From Streptomyces sp. NBC_01485 (lineage in GTDB: Bacteria; Actinomycetota; Actinomycetes; Streptomycetales; Streptomycetaceae): DNA of 64,000 nt. The translations under genes and the position numbers were made by a program. Every line of letters starts with the position of its first letter. Positions within the stretch are counted from its first letter, which is position 1. Location: contig NZ_CP109435.1 in the NCBI RefSeq assembly GCF_036227125.1, positions 5,084,001-5,148,000 of the forward strand. The letters run 5' to 3'. Shown one piece after another: positions 1 through 8,532 of the stretch. The notes beneath the pieces were generated by a model, which worked only from the letters and a program-made list of their open reading frames with translations, made no database searches and had not been told where the DNA came from.

Positions 1-660
1 GATCGCGTCCGTGCGGGCGCCGTCGAAGCCGAAGACCGCGAGCAGGCCGTAGAGGAACGTGACGACGAGGGCGGGGCCCCACATCGTGTAGTCCCGCATC
101 TGGAGGAAGGTCTGCTGGGGGGCGAGGACGATGCCCTTCAGCAGCTCCTTCCAGTGCAGGCGCGGGCCGACCGGGCCGGCCGGGGCCGCGCCTGCGGGGT
201 GCGTACCCCCCTGGTCGTACGGGTCGTACTGGTTGTGCCGGTTCTGGTCGTCGATCGAGAAGGCCTGGGTGTGACCCGGGTTGTTCGCGGCGTACGGGTC
301 GTACGGGGCACCGCCGCCAGGAGCAGCACCGGCAGGACCGCCCGGACCGCCGTACGGGGCGGCGTCGCCGCCGAAGTACTCCGGCTCGTCGCCGCCCTGG
401 CCGCCGTAGCCGCCGCCGTTCGCCTGCGGCCACTGGCCGCCGCCCGCGCCCGTGCCGCCGTACTGCGGCCGCTGCTGCGGCGGGTACGGCTGCTGGGCCG
501 ACGGGTAGCCGTACGACGGCCCCGAGGGTCCCGAGGGCGTCGACGGTCCTGAAGACCGCGACGGTCCTTGGGGCGCCTGCTGCCCGTACGGAGGTTGTTG
601 CGGTCGCGCTTGCGGGGCGCGGTCGTTGCGACCGCCGCGTCCGATCCTGAATCCAGCCAC
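1..660 (-). CDS. Yip1-family membrane protein, 3' end outside window (partial)
   Basis: The open frame runs 220 codons from a GTG at 660 to the window edge without a stop, so the C-terminus is missing. A GAAGG just upstream of the GTG could serve as ribosome-binding site. The first ~160 residues are low complexity, rich in Pro, Gln, Gly and Tyr (PPYGQQ, PYDPY, NQYNQYDPYDQ). This is a cytoplasmic tail common in Streptomyces membrane proteins. Then comes LHWKELLKGIVLAPQQTFLQ followed by a hydrophobic helix (MWGPALVVTFLYGLLAVFGF), which resembles the start of the Yip1 domain. Function of the family in actinobacteria is not established. The tail composition alone is uninformative; the Yip1 call rests on the short conserved end. 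Confidence 0.7.
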   Translation of the reverse strand, partial: MAGFRIGRGGRNDRAPQARPQQPPYGQQAPQGPSRSSGPSTPSGPSGPSYGYPSAQQPYPPQQRPQYGGTGAGGGQWPQANGGGYGGQGGDEPEYFGGDAAPYGGPGGPAGAAPGGGAPYDPYAANNPGHTQAFSIDDQNRHNQYDPYDQGGTHPAGAAPAGPVGPRLHWKELLKGIVLAPQQTFLQMRDYTMWGPALVVTFLYGLLAVFGFDGARTDAI

Positions 661-813
661 GCCTTCGAACGTACCTGGTCCCGCACAGTGAAGTACCGGG
701 GCCGCCGTTCGCGTACGGCTTTGCTGCCGAGCTGTGACATCCCCTAAGGGGAGTAACGGGGTTGGCATCAGGGGTTCCGTCAGGGGCTGGTGAGGGGTTT
801 GTGAGGGGAACGG

Positions 814-850
814 CGACGCCCCCGCGTCCGGGTGGGACACGGGGGCGTCG
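814..850 (-). terminator. Hairpin terminator downstream of the Fe-S protein gene
   Basis: Perfect 11-bp inverted repeat CGACGCCCCCG / CGGGGGCGTCG with a 15-nt loop. It lies 60 bp past the stop of the gene ending at 911 and before the Yip1-type gene on the same strand, so it probably separates the two transcripts. Confidence 0.65.
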
Positions 851-910
851 ATACAGCCGTTCGGACTACCTCGGCCGGGAGGCTGCTCACTTCACCGGCT
901 GCTTCAACGG

Positions 911-3202
911 CTACTTCACCTGCTGCGGCTCCGGCTCGCTCTCCGCGTCCGTCTCGCCCGCCGGGGGCTCGTCGTCGACCGGGGTCTTGACCGACTGCAG
1001 GAGGAGCTGGGAGACGTCCACGACCTGGATCGACTCCTTGGCCTTGCCCTCGTTCTTCTTGCCGTTGACCGAGTCGGTCAGCATGACGAGGCAGAACGGG
1101 CAGGCCGTCGAGACGATGTCCGGGTTGAGGGAGAGGGCCTCGTCGACGCGCTCGTTGTTGATGCGCTTGCCGATCCGCTCCTCCATCCACATCCGCGCGC
1201 CGCCGGCGCCGCAGCAGAAGCCGCGCTCCTTGTGGCGGTGCATCTCCTCGTTCCGCAGGCCCGGGACGCTGGCGATGATCTCGCGCGGGGGCGTGTAGAT
1301 CTTGTTGTGGCGGCCCAGGTAGCACGGGTCGTGGTACGTGATGATGCCCTCGACCGGGGTCACCGGGATCAGCTTGCCGTCGTCCACCAGACGCTGGAGG
1401 AGCTGGGTGTGGTGGATGACCTCGTAGTCGCCGCCGAGCTGCGGGTACTCGTTGCCGATCGTGTTCAGGCAGTGCGGGCAGGTCGCGACGATCTTCTTCG
1501 CCGACCTGGGTTTCGCCGACTCGGCGACGACCTTGCCGTCGTCGTCCAGCTCCTCGCCGAACGCCGTGTTCAGCGCCATGACGTTCTCCATGCCGAGCTC
1601 CTGGAACAGGGGCTCGTTGCCGAGGCGGCGGGCGGAGTCACCGGTGCACTTCTCGTCGCCGCCCATGATCGCGAACTTCACGCCCGCGATGTGCAGCAGC
1701 TCGGCGAACGCCTTCGTCGTCTTCTTCGCGCGGTCTTCCAGCGCGCCCGCGCAGCCGACCCAGTACAGGTACTCGACCTCGGTCAGGTCCTCGATGTCCC
1801 TGCCGACGACCGGGACCTCGAACTCGACTTCCTTGAGCCACTCCAGGCGCTGCTTCTTCGCCAGGCCCCAGGGGTTGCCCTTCTTCTCCAGGTTCTTGAG
1901 CATCGTGCCCGCCTCGGACGGGAACGCGGACTCGATCATCACCTGGTAGCGGCGCATGTCGACGATGTGGTCGACGTGCTCGATGTCCACAGGGCACTGC
2001 TCGACGCAGGCGCCGCAGGTGGTGCAGGACCACAGGACGTCCGGGTCGATGACGCCGTTCTCCTCGGCGGTGCCGATCAGCGGGCGCTCGGCCTCGGCCA
2101 GCGCGGCGGCCGGGACGTCCTTCAGGGCCTCCGCCGACGCCTTCTCGTCGCCCTCCGCCGTCTTGCCGCCGCCGGCCAGCAGGTAGGGGGCCTTGGCGTG
2201 GGCGTGGTCCCGCAGGGACATGATCAGGAGCTTGGGGGAGAGGGGCTTGCCGGTGTTCCAGGCCGGGCACTGCGACTGGCAGCGGCCGCACTCGGTGCAG
2301 GTGGAGAAGTCCAGCAGGCCCTTCCAGGAGAACTGCTCGACCTGGGAGACGCCGAAGACGTCGTCGTCGCCGGGGTCGGTGAAGTCGATCGGCTTGCCGC
2401 CGGACGTCATCGGCAGGAGGCCGCCGAGGGCCGTCCCGCCGGTGGCGTCGCGCTTGAACCAGATGTTCGGGAACGCCAGGAAGCGGTGCCAGGCCACACC
2501 CATGTTGGTGTTGAGCGAGACGACGATCATCCAGACGAACGACGTGCCGATCTTGATCATCGCGACCAGGTAGACCAGGTTCTGCAGCGCGCCGACGCTG
2601 AGGCCCTTGAAGGCCAGGACCAGCGGATACGAGGCGAAGTAGCCGGCCTCGTAGTGCTCCACGTGGTGCAGCGCGCCCTCCAGGCCCCGCAGCACGTAGA
2701 TGGCGAGGCCGATGGTGAGGATGACGTACTCGACGAAGTAGGCCTGGCCGGCCTTCGAGCCGGTGAAGCGGGACTTGCGGCCGGCGCGCGAGGGCAGGCT
2801 CAGCAGGCGGATCACGATGAGGACGGCGATGCCGAGGATCGTCATCACGCCGATGAACTCGATGTAGAGCTCGAACGGCAGGAACTCGCCGATGACCGGC
2901 AGCACCCAGTCGGCCCTGAAGAGCTGGCCGAAGGCCTGGGCGAGGGTCGGCGGCAGCGTCAGGAAGCCGACGGCCACGAACCAGTGGGCGAAGCCCACGA
3001 TGCCCCAGCGGTTCATCCGCGTGTGGCCGAGGAACTCCCGTACCAGCGTCACACTGCGCGCGTAGGGATTGTCTGTCCGGGCTCCGGCCGGGACCGGCTG
3101 GCCCAGTTTGAAGTACCGGACGAACTGACCGATGGCGCGTGCGAGGAGCGCGACGCCGACCACGGTCAGGACCAGCGACACGATGATCGCGGCGAGTTGC
3201 AT
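911..3202 (-). CDS. Membrane-bound heterodisulfide-reductase-like (Fe-S)-binding protein
   Basis: 763-aa fusion of a membrane b-type/NarI-like module with an HdrD-like Fe-S module. Residues 1-250 hold about five or six hydrophobic helices with several His residues that could bind haem. Two ferredoxin-type 4Fe-4S motifs follow: C302-x2-C305-x2-C308-x3-C312-P and C393-x2-C396-x2-C399-x3-C403-P. The C-terminal part carries two CCG-type repeats (ATCPHC, then HDPC, FCCGAGG and ACPFC), typical of heterodisulfide reductase subunit D and of glycolate/lactate oxidase Fe-S subunits. It is expected to pass electrons between a cytoplasmic dehydrogenase and the menaquinone pool; the partner is not encoded here. 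The ATG at 3202 follows a GAGG-containing leader. The tail (EPEPQQVK) is acidic and probably disordered. Confidence 0.88.
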   Translation of the reverse strand: MQLAAIIVSLVLTVVGVALLARAIGQFVRYFKLGQPVPAGARTDNPYARSVTLVREFLGHTRMNRWGIVGFAHWFVAVGFLTLPPTLAQAFGQLFRADWVLPVIGEFLPFELYIEFIGVMTILGIAVLIVIRLLSLPSRAGRKSRFTGSKAGQAYFVEYVILTIGLAIYVLRGLEGALHHVEHYEAGYFASYPLVLAFKGLSVGALQNLVYLVAMIKIGTSFVWMIVVSLNTNMGVAWHRFLAFPNIWFKRDATGGTALGGLLPMTSGGKPIDFTDPGDDDVFGVSQVEQFSWKGLLDFSTCTECGRCQSQCPAWNTGKPLSPKLLIMSLRDHAHAKAPYLLAGGGKTAEGDEKASAEALKDVPAAALAEAERPLIGTAEENGVIDPDVLWSCTTCGACVEQCPVDIEHVDHIVDMRRYQVMIESAFPSEAGTMLKNLEKKGNPWGLAKKQRLEWLKEVEFEVPVVGRDIEDLTEVEYLYWVGCAGALEDRAKKTTKAFAELLHIAGVKFAIMGGDEKCTGDSARRLGNEPLFQELGMENVMALNTAFGEELDDDGKVVAESAKPRSAKKIVATCPHCLNTIGNEYPQLGGDYEVIHHTQLLQRLVDDGKLIPVTPVEGIITYHDPCYLGRHNKIYTPPREIIASVPGLRNEEMHRHKERGFCCGAGGARMWMEERIGKRINNERVDEALSLNPDIVSTACPFCLVMLTDSVNGKKNEGKAKESIQVVDVSQLLLQSVKTPVDDEPPAGETDAESEPEPQQVK

Positions 3203-3243
3203 TTCGGGGCTCCTCGGGCCTGCGAGGGGGACTTCGGTGGAGA

Positions 3244-3257
3244 TTACTAAGCGGTAA
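3244..3257. promoter_or_regulatory. Candidate operator TTAC-N6-GTAA before the Fe-S protein gene
   Basis: Short inverted repeat TTACTAAGCGGTAA, 42 bp upstream of the ATG at 3202, in a locally AT-richer patch. The form suits a TetR-type repressor site, but the regulator is not known from this window. Confidence 0.35.
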
Positions 3258-3364
3258 CTTATGCAGTCCGTCTGAGAGTACCCCGTATCCTCCGTCGCAC
3301 TGTAGCGGGGTGCGGAGTGATCTCAGTCGCTGAGGGTTGCCTCAGAAACCGGTCGGGATCTGGC

Positions 3365-3420
3365 GGGAGATCGGTCGGGGATCGGTCAGGGATCGGTCGG
3401 GGGATCGGTCGGGATCCGAT
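3365..3420. repeat. Short tandem repeat of about 11 bp (gggatcggtcg)
   Basis: About five imperfect copies of GGGATCGGTCG lie in the 287-bp gap between the divergent genes starting at 3202 and 3490. Copies differ by one or two G residues, as expected for slippage. No gene is seen in this gap. Confidence 0.7.
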
Positions 3421-3453
3421 CGGAATCTGGTCGTAAACCCGGCCGTGTTATTC

Positions 3454-3468
3454 GTACCAAATTGGTAC
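3454..3468. promoter_or_regulatory. AT-rich palindrome immediately upstream of 3490
   Basis: Perfect palindrome GTACCAAATTGGTAC inside a ~40-bp AT-rich island (3449-3488) that is very unusual against the surrounding ~72% GC. It sits 22 bp before the GTG at 3490 and could be an operator overlapping the promoter or transcription start. Confidence 0.45.
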
Positions 3469-3489
3469 ATTTATGACTAATTTATATCC

Positions 3490-4704
3490 GTGCTCTACGG
3501 GATCGCCGCCGCCGCCATCGCCCTGCTCCTCTCCGCCGTCCTCGCCGCGCTGCTGCGCGTGCCCGCCCTGCGCCTCGGGCTGCTCGACCGGCGGCAGCAG
3601 CGGCAGCGGCGGGTGCCGCTGTTCGGGGGCGTCGCCGTCGTGCTCGCCACCTGTCTCGTCGCGGTCGCCGGGGACCGGACCGGCATCGCCCCGCTCGGGG
3701 ACGGCATCGAGGTGCTGCTCGTCGCCGGGGGCGCCGTCGCCGCGCTCGGGCTGGTCGCGGACGTGTGGCGGCTCAAGGTGCGCTTCCTCGTCCTCGGTAC
3801 GGCGGTCGCGGCGGCCTTCGTGGTGCCGTACGGCGACACCGGGGTGGTCTCCGGGGCGGTGGGCGTCGGCTGGATCACCTTCGTCGCCCTCGCCTTCCGG
3901 GCGCTCGACCACGCCGACGGGGTGGCCGGGACCGTCGGGGTCGTCACCGCCTTCGGGGTGGCCGCGTGTGTCGCCGTGGAGGTGATGGACGGGCTGGTGG
4001 TGCTGCTGAGCGTGCTCGCCGCCGCGCTGACCGGGTTCCTCATGCACAACTGGCCTCCCGCGCGCGTGGCGCTCGGGGCGTGCGGTTCGCTCTTCGCGGG
4101 CTTCCTGCTCGCCGCGGCTGCCGTGATCGCCCGCGCGGGGCACGATCCGGCCGTCGGCGCGGGCGTGCTGTTCGCGCTCACCGCGGTCGCCGGGGCCGAC
4201 GCCGTCCTGGTCGTCGCGTCGCGGCGGCTGGCCGGACGGCCCCTGCTGCGCGGCGCACCCGACCATCTCGCCCACCGGCTGCGGCGGCTCGGGCTCACCC
4301 CCCAGGGGGTGACCGTGCTGCTGGGCCTCGCGGCCTTCTCGGCGGTGCTCGTCGGGGTGCTGGTGCACGCGGGGTGGGCGGACGCGCAGGCCGTGTGGTG
4401 GGTGGCGGGCGTGGCCGCCGTGGTCGTGCTCGGGCTGCTGCGGGTCTCGGTGTACGGGCCGCCACGCGCGCGTGGCGGTCGCCGGGGTCGCCGGCCGGGT
4501 GGACGGCTCGGCGCCCGATCCGATCGTCCCGAGCTCCGCCCCGACGCCCGCCCCGGTGCTCGTCCCGACCCTCGTCGGGCGCCCGTGTACGGGCCTCGGC
4601 GTCAACCCGAGTCCGATGTCCGTCCCCCTCGGGGCGAGGTTCGGCGGGCTGGGGGATCCGTGTCTTCGCAGGTCAACGCGGGATTGCGTGTAAGGAACGG
4701 ATAA
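3490..4704 (+). CDS. MraY/WecA-like polyprenyl-phosphate transferase family membrane protein, probably degenerate
   Basis: 404-aa polytopic membrane protein with roughly ten hydrophobic segments up to residue ~320 and an Arg/Pro-rich cytoplasmic tail. Motif positions match the MraY/WecA family, which transfers sugar-1-phosphates to undecaprenyl phosphate. DHADGVAGTVG stands where the family has NxxDGxDGLA, HNWPPARVALGACGSLFAG where it has FNxxPAxxFxGDxGS, and DHLAHRLRRLGL where it has the His-rich loop. The second motif has lost the usual GD aspartate (GA here) and the first is altered, so catalysis is doubtful. The GTG start has no clear Shine-Dalgarno sequence, and a leaderless mRNA is possible. 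The stop codon lies two bases before the first HAIR site of dnaK, so this gene runs into the heat-shock promoter. Its function may be structural or unrelated to glycan synthesis. Confidence 0.65.
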   Translation: MLYGIAAAAIALLLSAVLAALLRVPALRLGLLDRRQQRQRRVPLFGGVAVVLATCLVAVAGDRTGIAPLGDGIEVLLVAGGAVAALGLVADVWRLKVRFLVLGTAVAAAFVVPYGDTGVVSGAVGVGWITFVALAFRALDHADGVAGTVGVVTAFGVAACVAVEVMDGLVVLLSVLAAALTGFLMHNWPPARVALGACGSLFAGFLLAAAAVIARAGHDPAVGAGVLFALTAVAGADAVLVVASRRLAGRPLLRGAPDHLAHRLRRLGLTPQGVTVLLGLAAFSAVLVGVLVHAGWADAQAVWWVAGVAAVVVLGLLRVSVYGPPRARGGRRGRRPGGRLGARSDRPELRPDARPGARPDPRRAPVYGPRRQPESDVRPPRGEVRRAGGSVSSQVNAGLRVRNG

Positions 4705-4706
4705 GA

Positions 4707-4727
4707 GTTGAGTGGGTAGGACTCAGG
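4707..4727. promoter_or_regulatory. HAIR-type HspR operator 1 of the dnaK operon
   Basis: GTTGAGT-N7-ACTCAGG matches the HspR-associated inverted repeat CTTGAGT-N7-ACTCAAG with two mismatches. It lies just upstream of the putative -35 box. Confidence 0.75.
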
Positions 4728-4731
4728 TCTG

Positions 4732-4760
4732 TTGACCGGGTGGCGAGGCTCGTGCACACT
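4732..4760 (+). promoter_or_regulatory. dnaK promoter
   Basis: TTGACC (4732-4737) and CACACT (4755-4760) are separated by 17 bp, as for a vegetative sigma-70/HrdB-type promoter. The -10 region abuts HAIR operator 2, so repressor binding would block RNA polymerase. Confidence 0.55.
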
Positions 4761-4779
4761 TGAGTCCGTTCCACTCAAG
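4759..4779. promoter_or_regulatory. HAIR-type HspR operator 2 of the dnaK operon (perfect)
   Basis: CTTGAGT-CCGTTCC-ACTCAAG is an exact HAIR consensus, 20 bp before the dnaK ATG. HspR, encoded at the end of this operon, binds such sites in Streptomyces with DnaK as co-repressor. Confidence 0.9.
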
Positions 4780-4799
4780 TCAGCTGGAGGAAGATCACC

Positions 4800-6638
4800 A
4801 TGGCACGTGCGGTCGGCATCGACCTGGGCACAACCAACTCCGTCGTCAGCGTTCTGGAGGGCGGCGAGCCCACCGTCATCACCAACGCCGAGGGTGCCAG
4901 GACCACGCCGTCCGTCGTCGCCTTCGCGAAGAACGGTGAAGTCCTGGTCGGCGAGGTCGCCAAGCGCCAGGCGGTCACGAACGTGGACCGGACCATCCGC
5001 TCGGTGAAGCGTCACATGGGCACCGACTGGAAGATCGAGCTCGACGGGAAGCACTTCAACCCGCAGCAGATGAGCGCCTTCATCCTGCAGAAGCTGAAGC
5101 GCGACGCCGAGGCGTACCTGGGCGAGAAGGTGGCCGACGCGGTCATCACCGTCCCGGCGTACTTCAACGACTCCGAGCGTCAGGCGACGAAGGAAGCCGG
5201 TGAGATCGCCGGTCTCAACGTCCTTCGCATCGTCAACGAGCCCACCGCGGCCGCGCTCGCGTACGGCCTCGACAAGGACGACCAGACGATCCTCGTCTTC
5301 GACCTCGGCGGCGGCACGTTCGACGTGTCCCTCCTGGAGATCGGTGACGGCGTCGTCGAGGTGAAGGCCACCAACGGCGACAACCACCTCGGCGGTGACG
5401 ACTGGGACCAGCGTGTCGTCGACTACCTGGTGCAGCAGTTCAAGGCCGGCCACGGTGTGGACCTCGCCAAGGACAAGATGGCGCTCCAGCGTCTGCGCGA
5501 GGCCGCCGAGAAGGCGAAGATCGAGCTGTCCTCGTCCACCGAGACCTCGATCAACCTGCCCTACATCACGGCGTCCGCCGAGGGCCCGCTGCACCTGGAC
5601 GAGAAGCTCACCCGCGCCCAGTTCCAGCAGCTGACGGCCGACCTGCTGGAGCGCTGCAAGACGCCGTTCCACAACGTCATCAAGGACGCCGGCATCAACC
5701 TCTCCGAGATCGACCACGTCGTTCTCGTCGGCGGTTCGACCCGGATGCCCGCCGTCGCCGAGCTCGTCAAGGAGCTGACCGGCGGTCAGGACGCCAACAA
5801 GGGCGTCAACCCGGACGAGGTCGTCGCCATCGGCGCCGCGCTCCAGGCCGGTGTCCTCAAGGGTGAGGTCAAGGACGTCCTGCTCCTCGACGTGACCCCG
5901 CTGTCCCTCGGCATCGAGACCAAGGGAGGGATCATGACGAAGCTCATCGAGCGCAACACCACGATCCCGACCAAGCGGTCCGAGATCTTCACGACGGCCG
6001 AGGACAACCAGCCGTCGGTGCAGATCCAGGTCTACCAGGGCGAGCGCGAGATCGCGGCCTACAACAAGAAGCTCGGGATGTTCGAGCTGACCGGTCTGCC
6101 GCCGGCCCCGCGTGGCGTGCCGCAGATCGAGGTCGCCTTCGACATCGACGCCAACGGCATCATGCACGTGACCGCGAAGGACCTGGGCACGGGCAAGGAG
6201 CAGAAGATGACCGTCACCGGCGGCTCCTCGCTGCCGAAGGACGAAGTCGACCGCATGCGCCAGGAGGCCGAGCAGTACGCGGACGAGGACCACCGCCGCC
6301 GCGAGGCCGCCGAGGCCCGCAACCAGGGCGAGCAGCTCGTCTACCAGACGGAGAAGTTCCTCAAGGACAACGAGGACAAGGTCCCCGGTGAGGTCAAGAC
6401 CGAGGTCGAGGCCGCCATCGAGGAGCTGAAGGCCGCGCTCAAGGGCGAGGACACCGCCGAGATCCGCACGGCCACCGAGAAGGTCGCCGCGGTCTCCCAG
6501 AAGGTCGGCCAGGCCATGTACGCCGACGCCCAGGCCGGACCGGGCGCCGACGCGCCCCACGCCGACGCCCCGAAGGGCGACGACGACGTCGTGGACGCCG
6601 AGATCGTGGACGACGAGCGCAAGGACGGTGCCGCGTGA
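4800..6638 (+). CDS. dnaK: Hsp70 chaperone DnaK
   Basis: 612-aa cytoplasmic ATP-dependent chaperone that binds exposed hydrophobic peptides, working with GrpE and DnaJ. The N-terminal ATPase domain shows GIDLGTTNSVV, the second phosphate loop VFDLGGGTFDVSLL, and VLVGGSTRMPAV. The interdomain linker is seen as DVLLLDVTPLSLGIET. The substrate domain and the C-terminal lid follow, ending in an acidic tail (DDDVVDAEIVDDE). Length and domain order are normal for actinobacterial DnaK. ATG start after AGCTGGAGG. First gene of the dnaK-grpE-dnaJ-hspR operon under two HAIR sites. Confidence 0.98.
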   Translation: MARAVGIDLGTTNSVVSVLEGGEPTVITNAEGARTTPSVVAFAKNGEVLVGEVAKRQAVTNVDRTIRSVKRHMGTDWKIELDGKHFNPQQMSAFILQKLKRDAEAYLGEKVADAVITVPAYFNDSERQATKEAGEIAGLNVLRIVNEPTAAALAYGLDKDDQTILVFDLGGGTFDVSLLEIGDGVVEVKATNGDNHLGGDDWDQRVVDYLVQQFKAGHGVDLAKDKMALQRLREAAEKAKIELSSSTETSINLPYITASAEGPLHLDEKLTRAQFQQLTADLLERCKTPFHNVIKDAGINLSEIDHVVLVGGSTRMPAVAELVKELTGGQDANKGVNPDEVVAIGAALQAGVLKGEVKDVLLLDVTPLSLGIETKGGIMTKLIERNTTIPTKRSEIFTTAEDNQPSVQIQVYQGEREIAAYNKKLGMFELTGLPPAPRGVPQIEVAFDIDANGIMHVTAKDLGTGKEQKMTVTGGSSLPKDEVDRMRQEAEQYADEDHRRREAAEARNQGEQLVYQTEKFLKDNEDKVPGEVKTEVEAAIEELKAALKGEDTAEIRTATEKVAAVSQKVGQAMYADAQAGPGADAPHADAPKGDDDVVDAEIVDDERKDGAA

Positions 6639-7303
6639 CGGAGGAGACCCCGGGCTTCGAGGAGAAGCCCGACGTCCCCTCCGGCGCCACCCCTGAAGAC
6701 GCCGAGCCGAAGCCCGCCCCTCCCTCCGCTGCGGCGGAGGGGGCGGCGGCCCCGGCCGGGGACACGAACCAGACAGCCGGCCTGGTGGCCCAGTTGGACC
6801 AGGTGCGCACCGCGCTCGGCGAGCGCACCGCGGACCTCCAGCGCCTCCAGGCCGAGTACCAGAACTACCGCCGTCGGGTCGAGCGCGACCGGATCGCGGT
6901 CAAGGAGATCGCCATCGCGAACCTCCTGACCGAGCTCCTGCCCGTGCTCGACGACATCGGCCGCGCGCGTGATCACGATGAACTCGTGGGCGGCTTCAAG
7001 TCGGTGGCGGAGTCGCTGGAGACCGTGGCCGCCAAGATGGGCCTGCAGCAGTTCGGCAAGGAGGGCGAGCCCTTCGACCCGACGATCCACGAGGCCCTCA
7101 TGCACTCGTACGCGCCCGACGTCACCGAGACGACGTGCGTGGCGATTCTGCAGCCCGGGTATCGATTCGGTGAGCGCACCATCCGCCCCGCGCGGGTGGC
7201 CGTGGCCGAGCCGCAGCCCGGCGCGCAGCCCGCGAAGGGCGACGAGGCCGAGACGGCGGCGGCAGCGGACGACAAGGAGAGCGGTGGCCCGGACGAGGGC
7301 TGA
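6635..7303 (+). CDS. grpE: Nucleotide exchange factor GrpE
   Basis: 222-aa cofactor that releases ADP from DnaK. The GTG start overlaps the dnaK stop as GTGA, so translation is probably coupled. Residues ~1-45 are acidic and disordered. A coiled coil follows (QLDQVRTALGERTADLQRLQAEYQNYRRR), then the beta-wing region with the family signature FDPTIHEAL and GYRFGERTIRPARVAV near the end. An additional acidic tail closes the protein. Family length and layout are normal for actinobacteria. Confidence 0.96.
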   Translation: MTEETPGFEEKPDVPSGATPEDAEPKPAPPSAAAEGAAAPAGDTNQTAGLVAQLDQVRTALGERTADLQRLQAEYQNYRRRVERDRIAVKEIAIANLLTELLPVLDDIGRARDHDELVGGFKSVAESLETVAAKMGLQQFGKEGEPFDPTIHEALMHSYAPDVTETTCVAILQPGYRFGERTIRPARVAVAEPQPGAQPAKGDEAETAAAADDKESGGPDEG

Positions 7304-7348
7304 GCTTGAACCGGCCAAGGGTTCGGCGCGGAAGGAGGGACGTCGAGG

Positions 7349-8530
7349 ATGAGCACCAAGGACTTCATCGAGAAGGACTTCTACAAGGTCCTCGGCGTCC
7401 CCAAGGACGCCACCGAGGCGGAGATCAAGAAGGCGTACCGGAAACTCGCCCGCGAGTACCACCCGGACGCCAACAAGGGCAACGCCAAGGCGGAGGACCG
7501 CTTCAAGGAGATCTCCGAGGCGAACGACGTCCTCGGTGACCCCAAGAAGCGCAAGGAGTACGACGAGGCACGCGCCCTCTTCGGCAACGGCGGCTACCGT
7601 CCGGGGCCCGGCGCGGGCGGCGGCAACTTCAACTTCGACCTGGGCGACCTCTTCGGCGGCGGCCCCCAGGGCGGCGGCGGGGCGCCCGGCGGCTTCGGCG
7701 GCGGCATCGGGGACGTCTTCGGCGGCCTGTTCAACCGCGGGGGCCCGGGCACGACCCGTACCCAGCCCCGGCGCGGCCAGGACATCGACACCGAGGTCAC
7801 CCTGACCTTCACGGAGGCCATCGAGGGCGCGACGGTCCCGCTGCGCATGTCCTCGCAGGCCCCCTGCAAGGCGTGTTCGGGAACCGGCGACAAGAACGGC
7901 ACGCCCAGGGTGTGCCCGACGTGCGTCGGCACCGGCCAGGTCGCGCGGGGCTCGGGCGGCGGCTTCTCGCTGACCGACCCCTGCCCGGACTGCAAGGGCC
8001 GCGGCCTGATCGCCGAGCACCCCTGCCCGGACTGCAAGGGCAGCGGGCGCGCGAAGTCGTCCCGCACCATGCAGGTCCGCATCCCCGCGGGGGTGACGGA
8101 CAGCCAGCGCATCCGGCTGCGGGGCAAGGGCGCGCCGGGCGAGCGGGGCGGCCCGTCGGGCGACCTCTACGTCGTCGTACACGTCGATCCGCACCCGGTG
8201 TTCGGCCGTAAGGACGACAACCTGACGGTGACCGTGCCGGTGACGTTCACGGAGGCGGCCCTCGGCGGCGAGGTCAGGGTGCCGACGCTCGGTGGACCGT
8301 CCCTGACCCTGAAACTGCCGCCCGGCACCCCCAACGGCCGCACCATGCGGGCGCGGGGCAAGGGCGCGGTCCGTAAGGACGGCACCCGCGGCGACCTGTT
8401 GGTCACCGTCGAGGTGAGTGTGCCGAAGGATCTGTCGGGGGAGGCTCGTGACGCACTGGAGGCGTATCGCGAGGCGACCGCGGGTGAGGACCCGCGGGCG
8501 GAGCTGTTCGAGGCCGCGAAGGGAGCTTGA
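7349..8530 (+). CDS. dnaJ: Hsp40 co-chaperone DnaJ
   Basis: 393-aa J-protein that delivers substrates to DnaK and stimulates its ATPase. It has an N-terminal J domain with the HPD tripeptide (REYHPDANKG), a Gly/Phe-rich linker, and four zinc-binding CxxCxGxG-type repeats (CKACSGTG, CPTCVGTG, CPDCKGRG, CPDCKGSG). The C-terminal substrate-binding domains follow. It is a type I DnaJ. It starts 45 bp after grpE, with a GGAAGGAGGG ribosome-binding site. The stop sits in the hspR leader, keeping the operon tight. Confidence 0.97.
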   Translation: MSTKDFIEKDFYKVLGVPKDATEAEIKKAYRKLAREYHPDANKGNAKAEDRFKEISEANDVLGDPKKRKEYDEARALFGNGGYRPGPGAGGGNFNFDLGDLFGGGPQGGGGAPGGFGGGIGDVFGGLFNRGGPGTTRTQPRRGQDIDTEVTLTFTEAIEGATVPLRMSSQAPCKACSGTGDKNGTPRVCPTCVGTGQVARGSGGGFSLTDPCPDCKGRGLIAEHPCPDCKGSGRAKSSRTMQVRIPAGVTDSQRIRLRGKGAPGERGGPSGDLYVVVHVDPHPVFGRKDDNLTVTVPVTFTEAALGGEVRVPTLGGPSLTLKLPPGTPNGRTMRARGKGAVRKDGTRGDLLVTVEVSVPKDLSGEARDALEAYREATAGEDPRAELFEAAKGA

Positions 8531-8532
8531 GC

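Noticed and set aside
1232..3250. 672-codon plus-strand open frame opposite the Fe-S protein gene
   Set aside because: Antisense shadow caused by GC-rich codons; composition is Val/Asp/Arg-rich without domains, and the minus strand encodes a clear Fe-S protein.
4602..6560. 652-codon minus-strand frame opposite dnaK
   Set aside because: Repetitive Leu/Asp/Gly/Val shadow of the conserved dnaK codons.
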